A stretch of DNA of 64,000 bases, from contig NW_026516214.1 of the NCBI RefSeq assembly GCF_025602895.1, positions 310,001-374,000 on the forward strand, written 5' to 3'. The DNA is from Polychytrium aggregatum (Eukaryota > Chytridiomycota > Chytridiomycetes > Polychytriales). The translations under genes and the position numbers were made by a program. The notes beneath the pieces are model-generated. The model worked only from the letters and a program-made list of their open reading frames with translations. It was not told the origin of the DNA and made no database searches. Below, piece after piece: positions 30,072 through 40,715 of this stretch. The first letter of the stretch is position 1. Each line of letters starts with the position of its first letter.

Positions 30072-33000
30072 GGCCGGGGGGAAGGGGAGGAAGAAGAACG
30101 AGCGAGGCCGGCGGCAGCAGGCGAGGGGACGGCGAGAAGAACGGGGGATGGAGCAGCGGGCCGCGATTGGCTGGAAATGCGCGTTTGAGGAACAGCGCGA
30201 GCGAGCGAGACGAGGGCCGGATTTGGAAGCAGCGGCCGAGAGCGGCGGATTCGGCGAGAGCACAGGCGCTTGTGTGCGCAGGAAAGAAGGAGTGACAACA
30301 AATCGCCAGCAACAAGAGCCAGGACGGCGAGAAGCGCCGAGAAGGGCGAGGCGACGACGCCGACAGCAAAGCAAGGAGAGGAGGCGACGATATGGCGACG
30401 AGATGGTGTCGAGACGGGTGTCGAGATGGGTGCCGATATGCCACCACCGAGATGATACCGAGATGATACCGGGGGCAGCGAGCGGCCAGCGAGACGCAAG
30501 TAAGAGCTCGCCACAAGCGAGAGCGAGGCCACCCGAGACCGACCAAGGCCGTCGCTATCTCTCGGCCGATCGATTTGCTGTCGGGGCCAGCGAGCATGGC
30601 CGGCCGCCGCCGATTGGCTCCGTGGCCGCGACCTATCTCGGCGCGCCCGGCTGGCCAGAAACGGCAGGACGCGATCGAGGCGCCGACCCGCGTCACAAGG
30701 CCCCGCGCAGCGCTCGACGCGCACGGCCGGCCTGGCTCCGTCTGCTCCACAAGGGCGCCTGGCTGCATGCTGAGATGGGGGGGCAATGGGCGGGCAGGCT
30801 GGCGACAGCTTACTGGCCAGCGCTGGCCCAGCGGCGACCGCCCGTTGGTGCACTGATCGGAACGGGCACGACAAACAGCCGAGCGCCATCCGCGGCCTCG
30901 CTGTGTGGCTCCTCGGCGAGACGAGAGGCCGCCTCGCTGGCTCGCCATCGTGCGGACAAGCCCGGAATCCACCTCCACCGCGCAGGGACACGCAGGAGGT
31001 GCGTGCGTTTTCATCCCGGCCCGTCGGCCAACAACCAACCAATCAACCAACCAACCAACCCGCCAACCAGCCAGCGCAGCCAGCCACCCGGTTGCTGCTG
31101 GCTTTGGGTCTGCACGATCGCCTGTCCAGATCGCCCTCGTTCTTCGGAACGATCCGCTGCTCGTCTCTTTGGCTGTCGGCTTCTCTGCCCCTGTCCTTGT
31201 CGCGCTGCCCTTTCTTCTTGAATGTCCTCCCAGCCTCGGTGGGTCACTCGTTGCGTGACACAGGTGCGCTTGCTCGCAGGCCCCATTGTGCCAGCACCTG
31301 GCGGGGCGCTGCACCTTGTCGCGCGCCAGACAGCCAGCGTCCCCACGAGGCAGCAAGGCGCTCTGTTCTGTTCTCTGTTCTCTGCTTTTCCTGTCGCTGC
31401 CCTCTGTGCACTGCGCTGTCCGTGGTGCCTGTGGCCAGCCATTTCTGTACGTTCTGTTCGTTCTGCTGCTCTGTGCGCTCTGTAGGCGCGAGCCGCTCTC
31501 GCACAGCTCCTCCCCCGCCCTCGGTGGCGGCCGCCGCCACGCCCTTGGTCCCTCGTGCCTGCAGCCCAGCTGACCCTGCGCAACACACTGTGTACAGCGT
31601 GTGGGTTGCCGCCGCTGCTGACGACATGGCTCGCGCTGCGCCGTGCGACCCCGCCGCGTTTCCCCGATTATCCGCTTGCTCTCGCCGCTGCTCTGTTGTG
31701 GTCCCCTCCTCGCGCTGCGGCGGCACAACGAGAACCTCCCGCGTCTGCTCGCGTCGCTGGCAGCGCACCACTTCCCCCACCCGCCGCGCTCCCCTTGCCA
31801 CGGGGCTGCGGATGATGCGAGCGCGGCCTGCCTCGTGACGCTCGATTTCGGAATGTTCTCGCCGTCTGGCCCCTTGTTGGCGCCGGCGCTGTGTCGGTCA
31901 GCGGGCCTGCCCAGGAGCAGTCCAGCGCCATTGCTTTGTGCTGCTGCGCGGCCCCATTGCAAATCCAGGCGCCTGCTGACTCGAGTCCATCTCCGCCTGC
32001 CCGCTGATCCGGTGTCGACTTGGTCGCCCTGTGCTATGTGTGCTGCCTCGTCGCTGCTCAGCCCGCCAAGCACATCCATATCCCGTCCTTGGCTCGCTTC
32101 CGCAGCCTGGCCCCCCCTCGCCACGCCCCCGATCCTGCGGAGGGCCTTCGAAATTCGGTTTGCCCGTTCCCACGGCTGCTTCCAGCAAATCGAACGCCTC
32201 CGCCCTTGGCCAACAATGGTCCGGGGCGTCTATGGGCTTGCGCGCTCGCGTATCTCTCTTGGCTCAGACGAGTCCCTGCCAGCGCATCCCATTCCGCCTG
32301 ATCGTCGCCATCGGCGCTATCGTCGATTTTCATGCCCCGCCGACCTGCGCTCCCGGTAAGGGTGGTATGCCCAACGCCGCAGATTGCGAGTGGTTCTGGC
32401 GGCGTCTCGCCCCAGCCTGATCATGCCTTGGCCCGGCGACCCCCCCCCCGCCTCGTCATTCGCCCGAATGACTTGCTGGCCCCATTCCGCGTCGCCCGAA
32501 TATCCCTCCTTCGACCCGACCCAACCCGGCCTGACCTGACGCCAGCCCGATGCACCCCGGCACGCGGCGGCCCTGCCCCCCCCCTCACAGCCCGGCCCTG
32601 GCAGCGGCGAACCAGGGCTATACCGCCGCTGTCTGGTGGCGTCGCTAGCCGCACGCCGTCACCGGCGGCCTGCAGCACGTTTTCGGGCGTTGCGGCGTGT
32701 GACCCAGGCCATGTATATTCGGGCGTGATACGAAGCCTGCCAGACCGGAGACCGGCGGCATGGTGGATGCGGAGAATGCGGTTGTGTGGTGCGGCGTGAT
32801 GGCGGTGGTGGTGGTGACGGTGGCCGTTCAGGTCGATGCTCGCTCGCGGTCGATTGGCACGTTTTGTTGCTTTGAGGTCGCACGTCTTGGGTCGACTCGC
32901 ACGCCGTTGCCGGGAGCGGTGCGGTGGTCAGGACACAGGCGAAGGCTTGGCCTTGCCGTGCTGGGTCCGCGGCAGGCACCGTGGTCCAGCGAGAAGGTTT

Positions 33001-33311
33001 TGTGTTGCGGCCATCAGGCGCAGCGAAACGCCGGCGTTGAGCCATCAGCCGCGATGTGGTCACCGTTGGGGGTCGCCGTTGGGTTCAGGTTCGGTTGTGA
33101 GTTGGGCAGGTGGATCGTTAGCGCCACGAAGCACCATATCACAGAGGCGGGCTTGATCCCGGCCCCTGGCAGGAACCCCTCGTTGTCCTGTCACCGATAC
33201 ACACTCCTCTCTCCTTGGGCTTGTCATTCGCATCCACGTCCATGTCCATGCTGGAGGTCCGATCCGCCCATCCCCGTCGCCTCGTAGCGTGCCTGGATCG
33301 GGTTTGCTTAC
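30072..33311. other. Long GC-rich block without a supported gene
   Basis: More than 3 kb separates the H+-ATPase start from the last supported VMP1 exon. Very long frames occur (for example 701 codons on the minus strand at 30019-32124 and 383 codons on the plus strand at 30070-31221), but they are Arg/Ala/Ser-rich, overlap one another and contain no domain. Short motifs such as CCAA runs (31030-31070) and TTCTGTTC repeats (31367-31470) occur. The H+-ATPase promoter and the 3' end of the VMP1 gene must lie here. Confidence 0.5.
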
Positions 33312-36300
33312 CTTGGCACGCAGCGTCTCGATGTCGGCATCGTGCTGTCGTCGCATCTCCTGCACCGCCAGTGACTCCACCAACGACGATACAAAGTAGC
33401 CGATCATCAGGAAGAGCACAGTGTTCCAGACCAGCGGGATTAGATTGAGCTTCTCGCCGCCGGCTCCGGGCCCATCCGCTGTTTTGCTGAACTTGTGGAC
33501 CTGGGCGTCCAACTGCCGCTCGACAATGGCGTGAAGCGAAGGCGCCGCCTGCTGCAAGTGGCGCAGGAAGTAGTCCAGAATGTCCTTCGAAAACAAAACG
33601 ATGACTGCGACGGACTGGCCGTCGTTGCAGAACCAAAGCGTCAGCCACGCAGCAGCGAGAAAGCAATGCACCGGGTCCTCGTGCAAACGGCAGCCGCCAC
33701 AAGGGCAGGGAGGCCGGTGATGGCACCCATTCCCACGCGAGAACCCGATTCCCTCCGTTGGCGCCCTCTTGCCCTGCCACAACGGCCCTTTGGCTCACCT
33801 GGATGCTGGCTTTGATTAGAGCCTTGCCAACAAAAGTCGCTCCGAAAAAGGTATGGAACGGTATCGAGAAGTGGCCGCAAATTATGCCCGCCAGGTCGAA
33901 GAGGGGGTTGGGAATCTGCCGCAGCAAAGAGATACGGTGATTGTGCACCTGTGTTAGAGATAACCCTGTCCACTCCCAGCTAAGCACTCTCGGAGCCCAT
34001 CTTCCCGGGCAAAACAGCACACGACGGCACACATTCCTCCACGGCTGGATGTGGCCTCGCTACATGGATGCACCACTTACCGATGCACACAGCAAAATAC
34101 CAAAGAATCCAAGGCGCTGCAGGAGGTTGTATACAAACACTTGTGCCCTCTCGTTAAAGGCCCTGTCCTTGGGATTCTTGGCGAGAATCTTTTCGATCGT
34201 CAAAAAGTCCTGATCGTCTCTTCCGGCAGAGGCAGCTAATGGGCCAAGCACGGGCGAAGCCACGATAGTCACGATCGCCGCGTCATTTGGTCAGTCGAAG
34301 CAGCTTTTGACAAATAGCTCTCACCATAACCCAACGGTAGAGCCGCAGATATCGGCCGATGGCATCTACACGCTTCCGTTGCACCAAACAGGGTCGCTCA
34401 GGAGGCGGCGATAGCGAGGATCGTACCGGCTCGAGCCACAAAGTACGGAGGCAGCTCGCCAATGGCAGTTCCGGCTCCCCAGAAAAAGCATTCCAGTGCG
34501 ACCTTTGAGTAGATGGTCCAGATAGTGACGATTCCTGCTCCAGCCTCTTCGGGGCAAACAAAACTGATTGACCGTTTGGTAGGGATAGGTTGGATCCAGC
34601 CATCGGTCCGAGATATCCAAAGAGGAATGACAGGTGCAGCGATGGACAGGTGAGATACGGATCCTCAGCCCGATATGATCAAGAACGGCCGAGTCGGGGA
34701 GAGCAGCCCCCCACCAAAAAAAAGCCAGCAGCCCTCAAGACTCCACCACATCCGGTCCCTTTGATGCATGCCTCCGACTTGGCTGCTTGGTCATCCTTAC
34801 CCATGAGGTCCTCTTGAGATAAAGTTCAGAGAGCCACATCTGTACGCCGTAATGGTGACGTGTGCAATATACGGTCCCAGGAACAAAAAGAACGTGTGGA
34901 GTCCTGTGCCCAGGCCGATGGAGGAGGCGATTCCCAGCAAAACCCACCAGCCGAGCCACACGACCTCCAGCTCGACCTTTTGGACAACCTGCAAGTGTTG
35001 GTTCGGTTCCACGTCCGAACCCAAAGAATAAGAAACATGTGGGTCATACGATCCGATCATGCCGACATGCAAGCTGACTCGCACCGCCAATCAGCCTTTC
35101 AACATGATGCGAGTGCCGTTCTGGCACTCCCACTTTGGCACTCCCGTTCTGGCACTCCCGGTCTGGGACTCCCGGTCTGGCACCGCAGTGCATTCAACTT
35201 CATTTCGTTCCAAAATGAACTTACGTATTGATGGGGTCCGTCCAGATGATAGGCCAGTAGAGCCGCAGCGATTGCCACCACGAACGTCAGCGTGACTCCA
35301 TAACGGCGCGACAAAACACTGGCTCCAAGCCTCAGGTTCCGGATCAGGTAGACGGCAAAGTATCCCAGAATCGTCAAGGGAGAGTTCCAGATGTTGTTAA
35401 GAGTTCGCAGCCGCTTGAGCTCAGCGATGCGCGAGAGGACTGTCCAGGCAGACGAGAAAAATGGCAAGTGGCGGATAGATACGGTGAGCCTGCTTGCTTG
35501 CTTGCTTGCTTGCCTGTCTGTTTGGCACTGTGGATTCAAGCCGATCATGTTGGCCCCCTTCACCCAGTGGCCGAAATCACAGTATCCCACCATCCCCTAT
35601 CTAGGTTGATGGCACAGGGTGGGAGGGGTGAAGAATCGCTCGATGCAGCATTCTCTCGACTTCCCCAGTAGATGCTCGATCCCAGCTCCAACAGGATATC
35701 AAATAGTACTCGAGCCCACAGCCAGGCCAACGTTGCTTGTCTCGGAGAAGCGAGAGCGATAGCAGCTTCCTCACCTTCGGCCGACTCTTCCTGATCGCCA
35801 TCTTTGACGTGCAGATCTTTGCGCGCGGCCCGAGCCTTCTGGGCCTTGGTAAGATATCCGTCGTGGGCTTCCAACCGCTCGACCAGGGTCGATCTTGGGC
35901 CGTCCATTGGCAGCTGCCAGAGACCATCACGTATACGTCGAGGGAGAGAAGGTGGGAAGAGAAGGATACGGAGACGATCAAAGAAGGTTGAGCACTCGAC
36001 CGATCCAGGATGACCCCGGCATTTCCGATCGCCGATCGCCAATCTCCAGGAGGAGCAGCAGCATTCGAGACACCCTCTTCCAAGGCCTGTTGAACCCAGG
36101 GGCTTACATTTCGCTTTCGCAACTCGTCCTTGAGCATCGAGACGGTGAATCCCTTGCCTCTGTCGAAAGCCGCACGCAGCACACGAGCAATGTTAGCTCC
36201 TCCCCTGGCACTCGCCGACTATGAGCATCGGCTTCGCGCGAATAGCGCGGATGAAACAGCGCTCATCTCTGGCAATATCGCTGATGGAGACTGCGGTGCT

Positions 36301-36315
36301 CTCGATATCGGTCAT
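33312..36315 (-). CDS. VMP1: VMP1-like ER membrane protein with apparent N-terminal SAP motif
   Basis: Minus-strand, many exons. The VMP1 core is clear: [21 protein letters not shown] (35.4 kb), YWLG-type segment [20 protein letters not shown] with [17 protein letters not shown] (34.9 kb), [20 protein letters not shown] (34.45 kb), [20 protein letters not shown] with [12 protein letters not shown] (34.1 kb), [16 protein letters not shown] and [16 protein letters not shown] (33.9 kb), then a last helix [18 protein letters not shown] (33.4 kb). VMP1 is a VTT-domain scramblase of the ER needed for autophagy and lipid droplets. Upstream on the same strand, exons joined at AAT|GTAAGC and GGCAG|CTGCCA encode [15 protein letters not shown] then [18 protein letters not shown], a SAP motif. 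No stop or start clearly separates these from the VMP1 exons, so fusion is likely but not proved. Start taken as [10 protein letters not shown] at 36315; the last exon after the donor at 33311 was not found. Confidence 0.8.
35118..35180. repeat. Degenerate 14-15 bp intronic repeat in the VMP1-like gene
   Basis: Four or five copies of a unit like GGCACTCCCGTTCT lie between the exons at 34.9 and 35.4 kb. Confidence 0.7.
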
Positions 36316-36387
36316 ATCCTGAGAGCAATGTAGGGAGACGGTCCAGCGCCCTTACTTGAACGGGGATATGAGCACATCGCCAGACAT

Positions 36388-37472
36388 GATCGGTGAAAGG
36401 GGGGGGAATGACGGCAGCGTCTGAGGATGGGAAGCAGGTGATTTGCACTTTGAGAGCGCTAACAGTGGCGGCTTGGGAGGGCGATGATGTTGCAGGTTGG
36501 CCTCGAGGACTCAGAGACGGGTTGATCTGGAGAGGGAGGGAGGGGCTGTGATTGTGGTATCGAGCCGACCTGTGGCAAGAACGAGAGCGGGCGAGTGGGC
36601 AGAGCGACCGGGATGCAGGCCGCAGGCGGTCCAGGCTCGATGAGTACGGCGGCCGAAACTCCCGCTCTGCCGCCCCTGGTTTTCATCCCGTCGTGGGTAT
36701 ATCCCAGGCCAGCACAGCAGCACCGACTTACACTGGCAGTGCAGAACAGGGAGACGAAGGAAAGAGGTGCCGCAGAAGACCGGGCTGGTCTGTCCGAAAC
36801 CAAGAGGCAATCCTGCACGCCGAGGGGGGAGGGGCTGCGACCCTGGGATTGCCGCAACCGCCGAGCTTGTTGCCTGCGATGGCAATGGCGACAGCGACAG
36901 CCGGATCAGCACCAGCCGGAGACACATGGGCATGTGCGCCCTCGGCCTGGACATGTCGTGCTCCTGGACATGCCATGGCGATCGAATATACCGTGCTGGC
37001 CGAGTATACATGCCGTGCTGGCGGGTATACATGCCGTGTGGATCAAGCACATCGCGCCCTCGTCGGTGGTATTCGTGCAGTTCCCCCTGGACGCAAGCCC
37101 TCCAGGCACTCATGGTCGGCCGGCTGTCCCAGGCGCAATTGGATGTCCTTTTCGCAGCATGCCGGGGCGCTGCACTGGGTCCATGTTCGGTGGGACATGG
37201 GATGCATCGGCCAGGAAGCCGTTCCCCTCGTCTCGACCAATCCACCGCGAGCAGACCCAGACGGCAGAGTCATGCCAACAAGGCCTTCGGCCCAGCCCTT
37301 TCGTGTTCTCTCTCCTTCGTCGACATCTGAACCTGGATCGCCGGCACATTGCGCATCTGCCTCGGGCGACCACCGCACCTTCCCTCCGTAGCCACGAGCC
37401 CGTTTCCCGGTCGTCTCAGCGTCCTTTGCCCAGCCCGTCCACAGCTTCCCCACCCGCTAATCTCAATCGGCC
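36388..37472. other. Intergenic, divergent spacer
   Basis: Separates the minus-strand VMP1-like gene from the plus-strand small membrane protein gene. Overlapping frames up to 350 codons exist on both strands, without domains. A short direct repeat (about 22 bp, containing GTATACATGCCGTG) occurs at 36980-37040. No gene is supported. Confidence 0.45.
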
Positions 37473-38104
37473 ATGTCTTGGTTCATCGAAAAGAGCATCC
37501 TCGACCATCTCGGCGTCTGGATCAGGACCAACGGTTACCAGCTGTCGGACCACGAAAAGCAGTGCGTCAAAAGCTACGACACCTCGCCCCAGTTCTATCT
37601 GCCGGCCAACTTTGTGCTCTGGGGAGGCGTCGCCTACTCGACCCTGAACTTCAATCCCAAGGTTATGCCTCGCTGGCTGCAGCTCTTTGGCGTCGTCGGC
37701 ATTTCTGCAGGTGCATTTGCGACCGTCTACTGGAGCTCCAAGTATGCCGCAAAGTCCTGTGTGCAGGTATGTCATCGGCTGTTCTGCCGATCGCTTTGAA
37801 TCGCTTTGAATCGCTTTGAATCGATCGGTGGATGGCTGTGCTTGGTCGATCTGCATATCGCTCTGCATATCGCTCTGCATATCGCTCTGCTCGGCCCTCA
37901 TTCTTTTGCTCGCCCCCTTGTATCGGATCCGCCAACGATCATCCCGACCACCTCGACCAACTCGACCCACCCGATCAGTGTTTCGTCGACACTCAAGACA
38001 AAAAGTCTGAGCTCTACAAGACCACCATCCAGATCCTGAAGCAATACCATCACAACCCCAAGGAGTTCCTGGACAAGGAAAGGCACTCGCCGTCAATGCC
38101 GTAG
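37473..38104 (+). CDS. Small two-helix membrane protein, 139 aa
   Basis: Two exons, 37473-37766 and 37979-38104, joined in phase 0 at CAG|GTATGT and GATCAG|TGTTTC. The protein starts MSWFIEKSILDHLGVWIRTN. It has two hydrophobic stretches (FYLPANFVLWGGVAYSTL and LQLFGVVGISAGAFATVYW) split by PKVMPRW, then YAAKSC and a charged tail ending NPKEFLDKERHSPSMP. The spacing of two helices, a central PK and a following Cys recalls the OCIA domain of mitochondrial/endosomal proteins, but the match is too weak to name. The 212-bp intron carries 10-bp and 12-bp tandem repeats. The stop codon is only 13 bp from the Fanzor transposon, so the transcript probably ends inside the element. Confidence 0.75.
37791..37890. 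repeat. Two adjacent intronic tandem repeats (10 bp and 12 bp)
   Basis: Three copies of TCGCTTTGAA (about 37791-37823) and three copies of ATATCGCTCTGC (about 37853-37890) lie in the only intron of the small membrane protein gene. Confidence 0.85.
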
Positions 38105-38117
38105 TTCGTACACTTTA

Positions 38118-38136
38118 TTCAGAAAAAAACGGGACA
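38118..38136 (+). repeat. Terminal inverted repeat, Fanzor side
   Basis: Reads TTCAGAAAAAAACGGGACA inward, preceded by TA. Differs from the opposite end at positions 2, 5 and 6. Confidence 0.88.
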
Positions 38137-38197
38137 ATATAGCCGTTTCCATGAACATGTAGTATGTGCTGTGCTTGCGTCAAGCAAAGCCACAAGA

Positions 38198-38203
38198 AAT
38201 AAA
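38198..38203 (+). promoter_or_regulatory. AATAAA polyadenylation signal inside the element, on the host-gene strand
   Basis: Plus-strand AATAAA lies 94 bp after the stop of the small membrane protein gene. No AATAAA is seen between that stop and the element. Confidence 0.4.
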
Positions 38204-38208
38204 ACAGA

Positions 38209-40581
38209 TCACTTTGGCAGCCTCCGAGTGAAGACCGCCGGTCGCTCTCCGATCTCCACAATCGACTTGCACACTATGATCATGTTGCGCGCCGCATTGA
38301 CGTCGCGATTCCACACTGTCCGGCAGCTGGGATTCTTGCAGCTCCTGACAAAGTGGGAATTCGCAACACTGGGCGCATCGAGTCCTTCCAACCGAACTGG
38401 CTCCAGGCACTTGGAGCACACCTGCGAGGTGTTGAACTCGTTCGTCGAGGCCACCTTGACGCTTCCATGAGGGTGATTGGGACGGCGTCGGTGGTGCTCG
38501 AACTGCTCAAAGTACCGAGCAAACCGCTGCCTCCGAGGGCTGGATGCATAGCCCTTGCCTTGACGCCATGACGCATTGCCAAAGGCGATCACCACATCGG
38601 TCCGTATTGGGGCGTGCTTCAGGACGGCCTTGCACATCCTGTCGACGGCCACTTGGCGCCTCTTGTGGCCCGTGAAGCGATGGTGACGGGCCTTCTTGCC
38701 AAGGTGGAAGTCGAGCTGCACTCGCAGCTCCGGTCGCAGGACATGGGTGAGATGGACCTTGAAAGCCTCCGAGGACGACACCTTGGGCGAGGGGGTGGTC
38801 GACATCCAGGTCTCGATGCTGAGTCGATACTTCATGGTGTTGTGCCACTTGGTGTTGGACGTATGGCCACACATGTGCTGATAGTGACCATTCGAGAATG
38901 AGACCACCTCGTCTTGGTGGCCTGGTGCTTGGATGACCGCCGTGAAGATGGAGCCGACTCCAGGATCGATGCCAATCCAAGTGGTGCGATCGGGGTCTGG
39001 GTCGCCGATGTGGGCCTGGATACGCTGCTCGGCAGTCGGAGGAGGCTCGATGGTCTCGGTGTGATCGGTTCGACGCAAAAACTTGACGAGGCCGATGGTG
39101 CATCCAATGCCATCGGTGCTGATCTCGTAGTTGAACAGCTTGTGATTGATATCCCGGTCACGGAAGAGGGAACTACGCAGCTTGAAGCAACTGCGCCAGA
39201 GACGATCCTGGTTGTTGACACCGTCATCACCTTCTTCCTTGAGCTTGTCCCTGGTGAGTCCAAGGCGCTTCTTTGGACCCAGGAGATTCCAAAGAGTGAC
39301 CGTGTCAATCTTGACATACTTGGCCCTTGCAGTGCATAGAGGAACTATCGTGCACACGGCCGGAGGAGTGTCAAGAGCGAGCTGCTTGAGTGCCCACTTG
39401 ATCCTGGATGCCAGCTTGTTGATCTTGGACTTGGTGGTGCCGAGCTCAGACTTGGCCGTGGTGAACCTCTTGTCGTCGGAGGGAATGCCTTGGGTAGTGA
39501 GCTCGTCCAGCTTGGCCTGGCGCTGCAGCTCGGTGACTCGGAGGGCGGGCATGTCACAGTCGATCCACTTGTGGACATTGTCGACCATCTTGTCTCGGGC
39601 GAGGATTCTCACATGGTGTGAGAGGCGATGGAGGGCCCGGAAGCGGTCCTGGTCGCTGCTGTACCGAAACTCGTCCAGGATGTGGCCAAAGTCTGGATAG
39701 AGGAACTCGAGATCGGCCTTGGGTGGAGTCTGCCCTGGTTTCTCGAAGAGCTCGAGACAGGCCTCGATGGCTTCGTGCTTGTGCTTGTTGGCTGGGAAGA
39801 CGGCAGCGCAGAAGCGGCGAAGGAGTCGCCAGTAGGCCAGGTCGAGGTGGGTGGTGCAGTTGGTGGCATAGGCATTGACAGCCAGTGTGAGAAGCTGACT
39901 GTGAGCACCATCAGGCAGACGAGGGGCCGGAGGCAGGTCTGCGTGCCGAGTGGTCTGGTAGTCGCGAAAGGAAGCGACCAGATGCTCGTTGTATTTCTTG
40001 GTATCCCTGGACGTCGAGAGGGCACCGGCCTCGACAATCATGGAGCATTGGCGAACGAAAGCAGGGGTGGCCCTGGAGATGACAGGGACGGGAAGACCCT
40101 TCTCGATGCACCTCAGGATATGTAGGTTGAGCAGCCTGGATGCCTCGAACTGGATCTGGGTCATGGCCTCGACGGTGGCCTGGATCTTGTCGCGGAGAGC
40201 GGGATTGAGACAACAGCCATCCATCGTCTGCTTGAAGCAGCTGAACTGAGGGGCGGATGACCTTCCATCCACGAGTGGGACGACAGAACTCTTGAGGGGC
40301 CGGTATTTGGGACATTTGCTGGTGTTGCAACGTTCGTGATCGGTGCCATCGCACTGGCGACATCGCTTGCCGGTACTCGAGGAAGTAGATGGACCAGGCT
40401 CGGTGGGATCGACATCCATTGGATCTGCAGAAGCAGTGGTGGTGAGCGACGGAGCAACAGACGACCAAGCATGCGTGGGATCAGAAGACGAACCAGAGAC
40501 AGGCTCCGACTGTGACTTGGCTTTCTTGGGCCTGGGTGGCCGAGGCTGGCCATCACCGGTACCCTTGCGCTTCGGAGGCAT
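38209..40581 (-). CDS. Fanzor RNA-guided endonuclease (TnpB-like), 790 aa
   Basis: Single-exon, full-length. The N-terminus is basic (MPPKRKGT; RPPRPKKAK at 15-23), a likely nuclear localisation signal, as expected of a eukaryotic nuclease. A small Cys/His cluster follows (C74, C77, H82, C85, C90). The middle (about 100-500) is the recognition/wedge part with many charged helices and no name-worthy motif. The RuvC nuclease is in the C-terminal third: WIGIDPGVGSIFTAV with Asp539, VVIAFGNASWRQGKGY (663-678), TNEFNTSQ with Glu715, a zinc finger C722-C725...C748-C753, and WNRDVNAARNM with Asp760. Asp539/Asp760 match RuvC-I and -III. Glu715 fits the relocated catalytic glutamate described for Fanzor proteins. 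Fanzors cut DNA guided by a small RNA from their own locus. The gene follows the transposase by 184 bp but has its own TATA box. Confidence 0.95.
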   Translation of the reverse strand: MPPKRKGTGDGQPRPPRPKKAKSQSEPVSGSSSDPTHAWSSVAPSLTTTASADPMDVDPTEPGPSTSSSTGKRCRQCDGTDHERCNTSKCPKYRPLKSSVVPLVDGRSSAPQFSCFKQTMDGCCLNPALRDKIQATVEAMTQIQFEASRLLNLHILRCIEKGLPVPVISRATPAFVRQCSMIVEAGALSTSRDTKKYNEHLVASFRDYQTTRHADLPPAPRLPDGAHSQLLTLAVNAYATNCTTHLDLAYWRLLRRFCAAVFPANKHKHEAIEACLELFEKPGQTPPKADLEFLYPDFGHILDEFRYSSDQDRFRALHRLSHHVRILARDKMVDNVHKWIDCDMPALRVTELQRQAKLDELTTQGIPSDDKRFTTAKSELGTTKSKINKLASRIKWALKQLALDTPPAVCTIVPLCTARAKYVKIDTVTLWNLLGPKKRLGLTRDKLKEEGDDGVNNQDRLWRSCFKLRSSLFRDRDINHKLFNYEISTDGIGCTIGLVKFLRRTDHTETIEPPPTAEQRIQAHIGDPDPDRTTWIGIDPGVGSIFTAVIQAPGHQDEVVSFSNGHYQHMCGHTSNTKWHNTMKYRLSIETWMSTTPSPKVSSSEAFKVHLTHVLRPELRVQLDFHLGKKARHHRFTGHKRRQVAVDRMCKAVLKHAPIRTDVVIAFGNASWRQGKGYASSPRRQRFARYFEQFEHHRRRPNHPHGSVKVASTNEFNTSQVCSKCLEPVRLEGLDAPSVANSHFVRSCKNPSCRTVWNRDVNAARNMIIVCKSIVEIGERPAVFTRRLPK

Positions 40582-40708
40582 GGGGGCAGAGGATGCTGGA
40601 TGCCTGCCAGTGGTACTGGTCAGAGCAGAGACTTTCTTTATCGTACAATAGCGCGATGATCAGATCAAGGCGAGATGAGGGAAGAAAGCAGCAGGACGAA
40701 GGTGTGGC

Positions 40709-40715
40709 ATTTATA
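40709..40715 (-). promoter_or_regulatory. TATA box of the Fanzor gene
   Basis: TATAAAT on the minus strand, between the transposase stop and the Fanzor ATG and 128 bp upstream of the latter. It suggests that Fanzor is transcribed separately from the transposase. Confidence 0.55.

Larger units (their letters stand above)
38118..38260 (-). ncRNA. Candidate Fanzor guide RNA (fRNA) region
   Basis: In TnpB and Fanzor loci the guide RNA scaffold covers the end of the nuclease gene and the DNA up to the element end, with the guide read from the flank. The matching segment here is the last codons of Fanzor, the 72-bp trailer and the terminal repeat. It contains a 6-bp stem with a 3-nt loop (TGCTTG-CGT-CAAGCA on the plus strand, 38172-38186). 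AATAAA on the minus strand (38114-38119) straddles the element edge and could end the Fanzor mRNA. The limits of the RNA cannot be seen in the DNA. Confidence 0.4.

Noticed and set aside
30019-32124. 701-codon minus-strand frame, with 362- and 383-codon frames overlapping it
   Set aside because: Arg/Ala/Ser/Gly-rich, no domain, overlaps other equally long frames on both strands and runs into the H+-ATPase promoter. Typical of GC-rich noncoding DNA.
38614-40125. Plus-strand frames inside the Fanzor gene (up to 184 codons)
   Set aside because: Antisense of the intact Fanzor frame with no domain of their own.
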